In this document: piece by piece, positions 25,837 through 35,513 of the stretch | How the letters are laid out: each line of letters begins with the position of its first letter | Numbering within the stretch: position 1 is the first letter of the stretch | NCBI GenBank assembly: GCA_940337035.1 | Contig: OW679195.1 | Location: forward strand, 179,772,015 to 179,836,014 | Source: Agriotes lineatus | Taxonomy: Eukaryota; Arthropoda; Insecta; Coleoptera; Elateridae | Direction: 5' to 3' | DNA length: 64,000 bases | Translations under genes and position numbers: made by a program | Notes under the pieces: model-generated | The model's database searches: none | What the model was told of the DNA's origin: nothing | The model's input: only the letters and a program-made list of their open reading frames with translations

Positions 25837-26752
25837 CAGTAAACCACATCTGATGGTATACTCTCTCTCTAAACATCTGGTTTGCATTGACAAACAAATA
25901 AACTGTGTTCGACAGTTCGAGTCTGCTTTTTTTAAATAACTGATTCCCAAAATATTTCAATATGCTTAAAATAGGTAAACAATTGTTATTATTCAATTTC
26001 AAACATTTATATATTATAAGATCTATTTACTTGTATCATCAAAATTAGTCTAAAATTGAATAATGGATTGCAATTTACTTCAAAATTGCAATACATCTAC
26101 GTTTTCAAATTAAAAATGAAAGAAAAAAAATCTCGAATTATTACGTTTTTCTAATACTTTACACATTTTTTTAACATCCGGTAGGTTTACGGAAAAATTG
26201 CATATAACTAAAATTGTAGAAAATTTTATTTCCTTTTATTTATGTTATTATCAAAATTTCGATAGCACTTCCGGTTCGTCAGATATTAATTGATAACCAG
26301 TGAATTCAATTAAAATCTGCAATTCGAAAACTTCCGAGGCTCGGTGGCACGTGTTAATATTGTTCGATTGGGCTCAAAATTTTTATGGGTTAGTTTTTTT
26401 GGTATTGGAACGATTTTAGGGGTTGCGACTAACAAAATTCTGAGGTTGCAAAATTAGAACCACCCTAATGCAACATTAATTTTTCAAATAGCAAGCTACG
26501 ATTTTTGTAATTTTTAGAATCGATAGAGATTTAGCTTCTAATTAGCATTAAGTTTTTAACTTCAATAAATTTTATGACTTTGTCTTATGCAAAAAAAATA
26601 TTTCACAAATTTACAAAAAAAATTAAGAAATGTGAGCCTTAGGACATATTACTACATGAAATGCAGTGTCCAAAATAAAAGAAAATAAATGAAATGAATA
26701 ACTTCTGAGCAAGTTTGAATGTATTCTTCACATTTATTAAATATTCGTTTGC

Positions 26753-28195
26753 TTGAAACGGTTATACATTTTATTGGAATTGAAAACGTTACGTCGATTT
26801 TGTTCCAAAAATGTACTTATGCAACTTATAAAAATTGTATGCTACCTAAATTCTAAGAAAGCACCGGGTTATGACTTGATCACCGCGAAAACTCTAAAAG
26901 AACTGCCTAACATTGGAATAAGGTACATTACTCAACTATTTAACGCAGTACTACGCACTGGATATTTCCCGGCGCAGTGGAAGGTGGCTCAGATCATCCT
27001 TATCTTAAAACCAGGAAAACCTTCTGCAGAATTAAAATCTTACAGACCAATAAGTCTCTTACCTATAATTTCCAAGGTGTTTGAAAAACTCATTCTTAAG
27101 AGACTACTTCTAATTCTTGAAAATGATGAGACAATACCAAATCACCAGTTTGGATTTAGACAAATGCACTCTACAGTGGAACAAATCCATAGAGTGGTGG
27201 AAAAAATCCATTCAACTTTCGAAGCCAAACAATATTGCTCTGCCGCTTTCCTCGACATCACTCAGGCTTTCGATAAGGTGTGGTTCACTGGTCTTCTGTA
27301 CAAGCTACGTATCCTCCTTCCATTAAATTATTTCCTAATTCTAAAATCCTACCTCCATGAGAGATACTTCCTGGTAAAAGTTGAATCTGAATATACTGAA
27401 CTTTCTCCAATAAAAGCAGGAGTACCTCAAGGCAGTGTACTCGGCCCGCTATTGTACTTGATATACACTGCAGATCTGCCAACTACACCAGGGGTCTTAA
27501 CAGCAACTTTTGCGGACGACACCGCAATCCTAGCCTCGGATAGCGATCCCACCGCTGCCTCACTGAAACTGCAGACAAATCTCACCTCTATTGAAAAATG
27601 GCTAAAGAAATGGAGAATAAAAGCAAACGAATCCAAATCAGTCCACATAACCTTCACCACGCGTAGGGAAGATTGCCCCCCAGTGCATTTAAACAACAAT
27701 CGATTACCACAACTAGAAGAAGTGAAGTACCTTGGCATGCACCTCGACAGAAGACTTACTTGGCGTAAGCACATTTTTACCAAGCGAAAGCAATTAGGCA
27801 TGATTCTGTCCAAGATGTACTGGATGCTGGGACGGAAATCTAAACTTAGTCTGGATAACAAACTGCTTGTATATAAAGTAATATTAAAACCAGTCTGGTC
27901 TTATGGGATCCAGCTGTGGGGCACAGCTTCCAATTCAAATATCGACATATTGGAGCGATTCCAGTCTAAAGTGCTGCGTATGATAACGGATGCGCAATGG
28001 TTCGTACCCAACACTGTTATCAGAAGGGATCTCCAAATTCCAACAGTGAAGGAAGAAATACTCCGATATAGCTTGCAATATAGAGATCGGCTCACGGTCC
28101 ATCCCAATGAATTAGCAGTAAACCTAATGAATCAGCCTAACAACAATAGGCGGTTAAAAAGACATGTGCCAAACGATTTAATAACCAGATTTTGA
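26753..28195 (+). CDS. Jockey-type reverse transcriptase, 5'-truncated
   Basis: An open frame of 480 codons covers the RT domain and thumb of a Jockey-clade LINE. Motifs in order: KKAPGYDLI, SYRPISLLP, HQFGFR, FLDITQAFDKVW, VPQGSVLGP and the catalytic FADD at about 27508-27519. A KYLGMHLD block and a C-terminal tail with RDLQIPTVKEE follow. The first 20 or so residues are not typical and may be flanking sequence, so the listed start is nominal. ORF1 and the endonuclease are missing, as in a 5'-truncated insertion. No stop or frameshift interrupts the RT, so this copy is young compared with the other LINE pieces here. Confidence 0.88.
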   Translation: MKRLYILLELKTLRRFCSKNVLMQLIKIVCYLNSKKAPGYDLITAKTLKELPNIGIRYITQLFNAVLRTGYFPAQWKVAQIILILKPGKPSAELKSYRPISLLPIISKVFEKLILKRLLLILENDETIPNHQFGFRQMHSTVEQIHRVVEKIHSTFEAKQYCSAAFLDITQAFDKVWFTGLLYKLRILLPLNYFLILKSYLHERYFLVKVESEYTELSPIKAGVPQGSVLGPLLYLIYTADLPTTPGVLTATFADDTAILASDSDPTAASLKLQTNLTSIEKWLKKWRIKANESKSVHITFTTRREDCPPVHLNNNRLPQLEEVKYLGMHLDRRLTWRKHIFTKRKQLGMILSKMYWMLGRKSKLSLDNKLLVYKVILKPVWSYGIQLWGTASNSNIDILERFQSKVLRMITDAQWFVPNTVIRRDLQIPTVKEEILRYSLQYRDRLTVHPNELAVNLMNQPNNNRRLKRHVPNDLITRF

Positions 28196-28415
28196 ATGTA
28201 ATTTAGATAGTGTAGTTTAAGTTAGTTTATAAGTCTTAGATTGTAAGTTTTTAACCCCTAAGTCACAAGAAGCTTAAAAGCTAAATTGTTACTGAAGCTT
28301 GCTAATGAGCATTCTTCTACATGTCAATCCATACCACCACACCATTTACTTAATGTACTTGTACAAAATGTAAATAAACATGGGACGCTAAATTAAAAAA
28401 AAAAAAAAAAAAAAA
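28196..28415 (+). mobile_element. 3' UTR and poly(A) tail of the Jockey copy
   Basis: After the stop there are about 200 non-coding bases with an AATAAA-like signal (about 28373), then a run of 21 A at 28395-28415. This fits target-primed reverse transcription. No matching TSD was found near the 5' end. Confidence 0.82.
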
Positions 28416-28429
28416 CCTATAGAAAGGAC

Positions 28430-28860
28430 ATCTGGGAATTATATAAGTAAGAGACATAATTGACACTTATAGAACACTAAAAAATAATTCAGCAGAGGTA
28501 GGGCTTACAATAAACAGGAAAAAAACAAAATACCTAAGAATATCAAGACAAGTAGAACAAGAAAAACAAGTAACTAAGAATATAGGAATAGATAGGGTAA
28601 ATAAGTTCAACTACCTAGTCGCAATAATGAACGAAACGAATGGCATAACCAAAGATGTTAAAACCAGAGCATTCACAGACAACTGAGCTATTTTTCCATG
28701 AACGATATTTTTAAGACAAAATTTAAAAAAAAACACAAAAGTGCAACTATATAAGGCCCATACCAATATATAGTTGTGAATTATGGACATTAGCAAACAA
28801 AGGAGCAACAGCGGTAAGGAAAATTCTACGAAAAATATTTGCAAAATATAGTAAACTCGA
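28430..28860 (+). pseudogene. RTE-like LINE remnant (RT C-terminal part)
   Basis: An open stretch to a stop near 28684 reads as the region after the RT catalytic motif: EVGLTINRKKTKYLRIS, then NKFNYLVAIMNE, then KDVKTRAF. After the stop and a frame change, 28755-28855 continues as IRPIPIYSCELWTL and then a KILRKIF block. This is a decayed 3' part of a non-LTR element unlike the adjacent Jockey. Endonuclease and central RT pieces of a similar family lie at 30.2 and 35.0 kb. Confidence 0.62.
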
Positions 28861-29620
28861 ATTAGATCTTATTTTGTGGGTGGCTCTTCGCAGTACGAAG
28901 GACCGTTTATAATTGTATAGTTATAGCGCTCTCTTTCTAGCTTCTTAGTTCGTAAAGGTATTAGAGCGAGTTCATTGGCGCTTATCTTAGTACAGTCGGT
29001 TATCTTTACCTGAATGTGAACGTTGTACCCGCAGAATAAGGTCGAATTCGAGTTCATGTTCCTGGAAAAGTGCAAGTGAAGTTGAATTATTCATTCTTTC
29101 ACTGTACCTCGAAAACCAAAAGAGATATTTGACTTCTGTTTTCACCATCGTGTTGCCTCTTGAAAAGTTGCATACCGTGCAAAAAGTTGCTTTAGCTGTA
29201 TTAATAACAGAGATTTCCATCGAAAATGGGAGACCTTGTACAGTAAAGTAAAAAATATTTGTATTTCGAAGCCACGTGTTAAATTTTTATTGATTTCATG
29301 ATAATTCTTAATTGTTAAAATATCACCCAGCTGCAATAAATTCGAAATAACTAGCAATAAACAGGATAATAATAAAACTCTTATTCGACATTTTTCCTAA
29401 TGCGCGATTTTAAATCCTTAAGACATAAGGAACATTTCTGGCTACTTCGTAGCTATTGACTACTCATGACCCACAAACGTTAAGTTAGAGCTCGTTTTCC
29501 GCTCTACTATATTACACGCAAACCAAGTACGATATTTGCTTTATCATACTTGTTCTGAATAGCACGTGCTAATTAAAGTAGTATCGTACTCAAAACACGC
29601 CATTTTGTCAATAAAGAATA
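28861..29620. other. No gene recognised; overlapping minus-strand frames
   Basis: Three minus-strand frames (28869-29075, 28987-29220, 29142-29357) overlap in different phases. One has a protein-like look (Cys-x2-Cys, then NST and LFQEHELEF), but I cannot place it in any family. It could be a decayed cellular or env-like exon, or chance. Confidence 0.3.
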
Positions 29621-29941
29621 TTATAGGTCATTAATATAAATAACAAAAAGCAGGGGTCCTAATACAAATCCCTGTGGGATCCCATGTGTAATTGCCTTAA
29701 AATCAGATGATTTATCAGTCAGGAAAGCTCTCTGCTTTCGCCCACTAAAGTACGAAGTAAGAAATATAATAGAAAGACCATAGAACTTGTGTATGGGAAT
29801 ATCTTGAGAGACGCAGTCAAAGGCTCTGGTAAGATCGCACATCATCAAAGTACTATATTCACCTATTTCAAAACCCCCAACTCTAACTTTCACAACTCCT
29901 AAAATCGAACTGATTAGAGTTGAGTAATTTATTGCTTTCAA
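29621..29941 (-). pseudogene. Non-LTR reverse transcriptase fragment
   Basis: A 106-codon frame covers RT motifs A and B: DLTRAFDCVS, then a SYFSGRKQ linker, then HGIPQGFVLGPLLF and YINDL. It is truncated on both sides, and the catalytic FADD block that should follow is absent. Jockey or a related clade is likely. The Phe in PQGF replaces the usual Ser. Confidence 0.75.
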
Positions 29942-30179
29942 AATATAATTGAAGGCGGCTTTTTACAATAATTTAGAGCCTTTGGCAAACACAAGAAATA
30001 TGAAGATACGTCGATAATTGGCAACCATGACTTTGTCCCAGCGGAATGACTTTGAACTGCTTAAAGAATTGTGGTTAATAATCACAGTAAGTTACGGAAG
30101 AATATAGACAGCAGAACCGTATGTGTTGGTAATAGATAAAAATAAAGAAACGGATGACGTCGATTTTATTATCAGCTGA

Positions 30180-30545
30180 CAAATGCGTTGAGATTAACAA
30201 AAAAGATGCAATAAATATTATACTGGCAGACTTTAACTGAAAGATCGGAAATGCTCGATATGAAGATATTCTTGATAATTTCAGCTTAGGTGTAAGAAAC
30301 CAGATGATAGACTACTGAAGTTTTGCCAAAAAGAAAAACTTGTATTTCAAAATACATTATTTGAGTTACCACCATGAAGGTTTTATACATGGAAATTTGT
30401 GCAGGCTAGTAAAGAAAATATGGACATCAAATTGATTATATTCTAACACATAAAAGATATAGAAACATTATAATGTCGTTAGAAGCTTATCCTAGAACGG
30501 ATGTACATTTGGACCATAACCACTGATAGGAGCAATCGTCCAATC
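30180..30545 (+). pseudogene. RTE-like LINE remnant (APE endonuclease part)
   Basis: Read with stops and frame changes, the stretch gives an ILADFN block (like GDFN), KIGNARYED, a KKNL block, then QIDYILTHKRYRN-type residues, then VHLDHNPLIGAI (the SDH-like catalytic end). This order matches the 3' half of the endonuclease of RTE-type LINEs. Several in-frame stops make it clearly dead. Confidence 0.6.
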
Positions 30546-30840
30546 AATGGCTAAAAAAAACTTTTGAATTTTGAAGGGCGCGTTCCCTTATTACTGAAGC
30601 GCAATGTCTTACACTGAAAGAAACAATTTAGTTTAACAAATTAGACTTATTACTTTATATGACTGGGACTGCATAAGAGGAAATGCAAAGTGTAAATACA
30701 ACTGGTCACCCCAGGCGATACAAACCAATTTATAAAATTGATTTACGTTAGTTTGAAGCCAATGGAGTTCAAACACTTAAATATAACAAATAAACAACAC
30801 AGTTGAAATATAATATAATAAAGAATAGGTGCTTGTAAAT

Positions 30841-30862
30841 AGAGAGAGAGAGAGAGAGAGAG
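30841..30862. repeat. (AG)n microsatellite
   Basis: Eleven perfect AG dinucleotides. Confidence 0.95.
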
Positions 30863-33110
30863 CTTGACATCAAAATAGCTAGCTTCGGCTGCACAGAATT
30901 CAAGCTACCTCCGCACACAGAATAAAACTTTCCATATAAACCAACAATACGCATGCAACATTATACTGACTCAAAATTCAAAGCAGGAGACTATTCCGTT
31001 AATTAAAATCTATTACTGCTCAAACAAGGGTCCCTAATTTATGCACGTCACTGGGAACAACTCACAATTCGATGAAGCACGTTAAAATATAGCACAGCTA
31101 CCCACCTTAAGCTGAGAAAGTTGATCTTAAAGGGGTTGCAACAGAGAGCTTTAATGTTTCCCAATCAGTTTCGACTGACTTTACAGCTGTGCGGGTGGCC
31201 TGAAGCTGAACAGATGAATACGAAAGTGGTGAAGCCCCCTCCCCCTCAAGCAATTTACACAACAGTTCTAGCGACACAGCGGCGGTGAGCTTCCGGGTTC
31301 ATACAAACTTAAAAGCGTTGCAATAATTAAATACATTTAAAGGGAGGCATATTCGGAGTATTTGATTTGAAGGAATGGCAATCGACCAATTCACATCAAC
31401 TACAAGAATATTTTACTCGCATAAAAGCTTTCAACAGCGGCTTGGTTTAAATAATCTAGCGCTTCGGCTACTCCTTCACTTTTTGCCATCTCTTCTTATA
31501 CCAAATACACTCGTAGCTCTCATAGCGCAGAAAAACTTTAATTTGGCACCAAGTTACAGTGTCTAAACGGCTACGTGTGCTTCCTAGAATTTAGCATGTT
31601 GACGCGTGGTCAGACCACTCAAGTGAAACCTGTTCTGAAACTGCATGTATTGTCTGGAGCGCTTCTACGGAGAACTTTCTAAAATATTTGAACGACTTCT
31701 GACTTATTGTTGTAGCCCAAAGGCGTGCATATAATTTGTTTATCGTCTAATCAATTATTTTTAGGCTAAGATCGTATCCAATTCATGGTCATCTTTTATT
31801 CACAAGAACATGTTAGCTGACAAGTCGTTTGTGCCCAGCGAACGAACTGAAATGAGAACTGCAAGAGCAGCATATAGCAAAGAGTTTTGATTTTTTATGA
31901 GTCAATGATGGATAAAGAAATATTCAGCGACCTGACTAATTAGTTCGCCGAATTTATCTTTATTAAGATTAACATCATAAAGTTGAAAACTTTTAATCAC
32001 TCGAATCTCGCTTTGTTTACATGAATATTATTGTTTTTAAATAGTAAAATGACGGCACCGAACGAAGTTGTAAGTGATAAATACAAACATCAACTGGCAA
32101 ATAGTTGATATCCATCAGCGTTTCAGAAATAGTCCATTTCACCCCTGCACGCTGAAGCGCGGCCGCACGAAGCAATTGATGTGTATTACACCAGAGTAGC
32201 TATTGAAAGAAGGGTAAACATAATTTATTATTCGTACTGGAAATATAAATAGGGCGCACGTAATTAAAATGGACCTCCCTGTGTAAATATTCTGTCAAAT
32301 GCGTATTGATGAATCGAGCGCGGCAGAGTTGTTGCTGCCATTACGGATTTATTATTTATTGACCCCGCCCTGTTGCACCTGTTCATTTAAAATGCATTAA
32401 CGATGCAGTGATCAATACGGCATTACTGCTAATTTGCCTGTTTTATGCAAACGTACGCATTGTCCGCGCTTAATGGCCGACCCTTTAGCGCCCAAGTTGC
32501 TTTCCAGCCGCGATCTGTGCACTTGACAGGGCTTCACCGCCTTGTGAAAAATTAGCCAAGAAAAATTGCAGCCTTAATTCGTGGAGTTAATCGATTGAAA
32601 ATCGGAAGTTGCGAAAGGCAGAAGGGGCTGGAGCGGAATGTAGATAGTTCATATTATATGTAGAATGCATTTTTAGTTCAAATTATGCAATAACAAAGTA
32701 GTTATGTTTCCATACGAACCACGTTAATTATAGCTAACTGATACTGACCTTATTAAAGTAAGATTGTAATTAATCAGATTTGCGTAAGTATTAGTTTACA
32801 ATTTGCGTAGGGTGCTTTACGCAGAGCAAGCAAATGAAATTAAAAACATCTAAACAAAAGAATGAGGGGAATAATTTAGAAGCACATGCAGAAGTAATAC
32901 CTGGCGCTTGAAATTTCCAAAATAGAAAACAATTATAGAGTTCTTGATTAAACCTATTTGGCAATTTTAAATTGTGTAGACTTCGACCATTGGTTAGTAG
33001 CAGAACTTTGACTTTCTCTTACTCTCATTATATTAAGTGAAAATGCATGTGTTTCGTCAGATATATCGTGAATTAATCAACACCATTCAGCCTCACTATC
33101 AGTTAGTTTA
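30863..33110. other. No gene recognised; compositionally unusual block at 32.1-32.6 kb
   Basis: No coding region is recognised. About 32120-32600 is less AT-rich and lacks repeat signatures. It carries clustered words such as ATTTATTATTTATTG, TTATGCAAA and TAATTTGC, similar to homeodomain, Hox and POU sites. This could be a conserved regulatory element of a nearby gene, but that is a guess from composition. Confidence 0.3.
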
Positions 33111-33126
33111 GTATATGCGGGCATGA

Positions 33127-33790
33127 ATAGCCGGACCACTGCCTCCATCCTCAATCGGACGGCATGGTGGAAAGGATAAACCGAACCATGCGGAAGCATC
33201 TGTCCAAGGTGGTTTCCGAACATCAGCGTGACTGGGACCAGTACATTCACCTGTTCCTAATGGCCTACCGATCGGCAGTACAAGAGACAACCAACCACAC
33301 CCCAGCCACGGTACCCTTTGGGCGCGAGCTGCGATTGCCATGTGACCTCAAATTTGGAAGAAACCCTGGTGAAGAAACGGCCGGCGAGGACTACGTGGGG
33401 AACCTGAAGAAGAGGATGGAAGAGATCCACGACGCCCTACGCCGAAACATTCAGGGTGCCAGCGACCGAATGAAGAACCGATATGATGCCCGCGCTGTGG
33501 CCGGTGGTTTCCAACCTGGAGATTTGGTATGGCTTCATAACCCCCAGAGGCGTCGTGGTCTCTCCCCCAAGCTCCAAAGAAACTGGTAAGGCCCCTACAC
33601 TGTAGTTGCTCGACTGAATGACGTGGTATACCGAATCCAGAAATCTCCTCGAGGGAAGTGCAGGGTGGTACACTTCAATCGGTTGGCCCCATATGCCGGA
33701 ACCAATGAGGAAGTGGAGGCTGTCACGGAGCAACCCCTGAGACGACTAGGGATCGGAGGAACCTCCTTCCAGGAGTTTATGGCCGCTTAG
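33127..33790 (+). pseudogene. Gypsy integrase C-terminal region, one nonsense codon
   Basis: It opens (after a one-base phase problem near 33137) with HPQSDG, the end of the integrase core, then MVERINRTMRKHLSK, a block of the Gypsy integrase family. Next come WDQYIHLFLMAYRSA, then TPATVPFGRELRLP, and a GDLVWLHNPQRR segment of the C-terminal beta-barrel domain. A TAA at 33587-33589 breaks the frame after RNW. Reading resumes in the same phase (GPYTVV, then VVHFNRLAPY) to the natural TAG at 33788-33790. It is one nonsense change from open here, but the 5' part of pol is lost. Confidence 0.88.
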
Positions 33791-34615
33791 GGGGGTACGA
33801 AGACTGCGCGATTCGGAGTCACTACAGAGGTGCAGCGTGACCTGTTCGACACCCTGCGGCAGTATTCCCTGGCACACTGCGTCGCCCAGGACCTCCGGAT
33901 GTCTAGGGGGATCGCCGCTGCCTTCCGGGAGAAGTTTGGCCGGTTAGACCAACTGCGAGAGCCGGCACCTCAGGTTGGCAGAACTTTGCAGCTGAAGGAA
34001 GGCAACAGCTCCATTTATTACCTGGTGACGAAAAGGTTGTCTTACGAAAAACCTAGTTACCAGGAGCTCTGGTGTGCTCTTTTGGACCTTAAGGAGCAGA
34101 TGGTAAAGAACAGCGAAACCCGGCTAGCGGTGCCGAAATTAGGATGCGGCCTGGATTCGTTGGACTGGAGGGTTGTACGCAGCATGCTGGAAGTAGTCTT
34201 CGACCGGACCGGCATCCAGATCGAGGTCTGCTGTTGCAGCCCGTTGCGAAGCATTGAGCCCACGGTGGACTGCTACGTCTTCAGCCAGTCCATGTGCAAG
34301 AAGGGCACCGCCTGCAAATACCGTCATCGAATCCCCACAAGAGCCAGTGACAGGCACCCGACGCAACTCGTTCTGGAACAGAACGACCTAAGGTGGGGGC
34401 AGTGTAACAATCCTGCTGCCGGTTATTTCCCCGGAATTATGACACAGTGCCCCGATTGTTCTGGAACCTCGAGAAACGACCTTGCAACCTTGGACTCCAG
34501 GTGCAGATGCGTGACGGCATCGCCCTCGGAGCCGGCTGCGATGGATGCGTCATGCGGTTCCCAGAAAGGTCGAGCGAAGTCTAGATGGATCTCGAAGGAA
34601 ATTACCCGAATATAA
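33791..34615 (+). CDS. Macrodomain plus CCCH zinc-finger region of a Gypsy element
   Basis: This 274-codon frame is open directly after the pol TAG, in the same phase, with no ATG at its head. Codons about 10-147 form a macrodomain closest to the OARD1/TARG1 ADP-ribosyl-hydrolase type: RDLFDTLRQYSLAHC, then DLRMSRGIAAAFREKFG, then YYLVTKRLSYEKPSY, then PKLGCGLDSLDW. The Lys of the VTK block and the Asp of the GCGLD block, catalytic in that family, are present. A CCCH finger follows (C-x7-C-x5-C-x3-H, codons about 161-179), then a Cys-rich tail (QCPDC). The last 71 codons lie inside the 3' LTR. The likely role is binding or removing ADP-ribose with a nucleic-acid-binding tail, possibly against host ADP-ribosylation; that role is inference. 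Expression would need TAG readthrough or an unseen mechanism. Confidence 0.85.
   Translation, partial: GGTKTARFGVTTEVQRDLFDTLRQYSLAHCVAQDLRMSRGIAAAFREKFGRLDQLREPAPQVGRTLQLKEGNSSIYYLVTKRLSYEKPSYQELWCALLDLKEQMVKNSETRLAVPKLGCGLDSLDWRVVRSMLEVVFDRTGIQIEVCCCSPLRSIEPTVDCYVFSQSMCKKGTACKYRHRIPTRASDRHPTQLVLEQNDLRWGQCNNPAAGYFPGIMTQCPDCSGTSRNDLATLDSRCRCVTASPSEPAAMDASCGSQKGRAKSRWISKEITRI
34391..34402 (+). other. Polypurine tract inside the macrodomain-CCCH frame
   Basis: AGGTGGGGGCAG lies directly before the LTR start TGTAACAATCC. It is read as coding sequence (LRWGQ) in the accessory frame. Confidence 0.75.
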
Positions 34616-34954
34616 ATACACGGCCGCCGGAGTTCTCAGTAGTTTGAATTCAGACTCGAAGCGCGCGTGATATAAATGAACCGTGTGAAATTAATAACAG
34701 ATAAATAACCATATAAATCGTTAGTGTTTAAGTCGTAAATAGCCAAATAAATAATTGATGTTTAATCCAGCGCATACAAATAAATAAATGTATCGTTGCT
34801 AGAAATAGTGCCTGTAGTTCGTTAGTTTAAGTAATTTGTGTTCTGCCTTGTTAATTAGTGTGTTGGTAAATAATAATAATTAATCATTTAAATAAATGTT
34901 TAATACAAGAAGCGTCGTATAATTTTTAAATAGCCCGAGCGTAAAAACGTAACA
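34403..34954 (+). repeat. 3' LTR of the Gypsy copy
   Basis: It starts TGTAACAATCC and ends CGTAACA, a 552-bp TG-to-CA unit. It has a TATAAATA box (34611-34618) and a TCAGT initiator (34636-34640) about 27 bases downstream of the TATA start, then several AATAAA signals in an AT-rich 3' half. The stop codon of the accessory frame overlaps the TATA box. Confidence 0.78.
34611..34640 (+). promoter_or_regulatory. LTR core promoter: TATA box and arthropod-type initiator
   Basis: TATAAATA at 34611-34618 and TCAGT at 34636-34640 have the spacing of an insect RNA polymerase II core promoter. The U3/R boundary is therefore probably near 34638. Confidence 0.65.
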
Positions 34955-34959
34955 ATACT

Positions 34960-35390
34960 GTATAATAACACACTTAATTATTGTATGTTATCACTAAATA
35001 TAGCAGATCGGAAACATGCAGCACAAATGATGGATTAAGACAAGGAGGAGGCTTAAATTCTCAACTGTTCATAACTGTCACGGATCAAATTATGAGATAA
35101 ACGAAACAAGGAACAAAAAAATGTATACTATAGAATACCGAAACCTAGAACAAATGCAGATTTTTGAATGAGTGTTCGCAAATGACGTAATAGTTATAGC
35201 CAGAAGCAAACGAGAACTACCGATAAATCTAATTGTATGGAATGAGGCGCTGACAAGGAATTTGATGAAAATGAACAAAAATAAAACCAAAGTAATAAAA
35301 ATTTTACGAGAAATGCAAGAAATACATCCGTATAAAGTTAGAAGGAGTAACAATAGGAGATGAGACTGCTAAAGTGAGATTTAGCTGTTC
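34960..35390 (+). pseudogene. RTE-like LINE remnant (central RT)
   Basis: It starts with CSTNDGLRQGGGLNS-type residues (like the RQG motif B of RT) and continues across stops to FANDVIVIARSKREL (like the FADD motif C). WNEALTRNLMKMNKNKTKVI follows. The order fits the catalytic core of an RTE-type LINE. It begins within a few bases of the Gypsy LTR end. Confidence 0.65.
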
Positions 35391-35513
35391 CAAATAACTC
35401 TAACCAAGTAACAAAGCTGAAATTTGGCTGACTTTGGAGGAAAAGGTTCGCTGATATCGATTTCGGATCAACATTTTGGCGGCCATCTTACCTCATCTGT
35501 CAACTATGCTGTA

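Larger units (their letters stand above)
20838..26467. mobile_element. Mutator-like composite element with 9-bp TSD, carrying nested transposons
   Basis: The ends are TAGGGTGGTTCTA on the left and its reverse complement on the right. The terminal inverted repeats run inward for roughly 300 bp with moderate divergence (shared blocks include AATATTAACACGTGCCACCG). The direct repeat ATGCAACAT lies exactly outside both ends (20829-20837 and 26468-26476). Long TIRs with a 9-bp TSD fit the Mutator superfamily. Removing the nested hAT pair and the small MITE leaves about 2.35 kb. The only coding trace of its own is a decayed minus-strand frame at 21400-21969. No DDE transposase is recognisable, so the superfamily call rests on TIR and TSD form. 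Confidence 0.8.
33127..34954 (+). mobile_element. 5'-truncated Ty3/Gypsy copy with macrodomain-CCCH extension and 3' LTR
   Basis: It contains the end of the integrase, then an in-frame macrodomain plus CCCH zinc-finger region, then a polypurine tract and one LTR. GC content and codon use stand out sharply from the AT-rich flanks, so the insertion is likely recent. No 5' LTR, gag, protease or RT is present. The left edge lies between about 33110 and 33127 and no TSD was identified. LINE sequence begins within a few bases of the right edge. Confidence 0.85.

Noticed and set aside
27427..27861. 144-codon minus-strand frame inside the Jockey RT
   Set aside because: It is the antisense shadow of a well-supported RT frame.
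28869..29357. Overlapping minus-strand frames as an envelope or secreted lipid-binding protein
   Set aside because: The Cys and Asn-x-Ser/Thr pattern was suggestive, but no reading could be aligned over more than a few residues without shifting frame.
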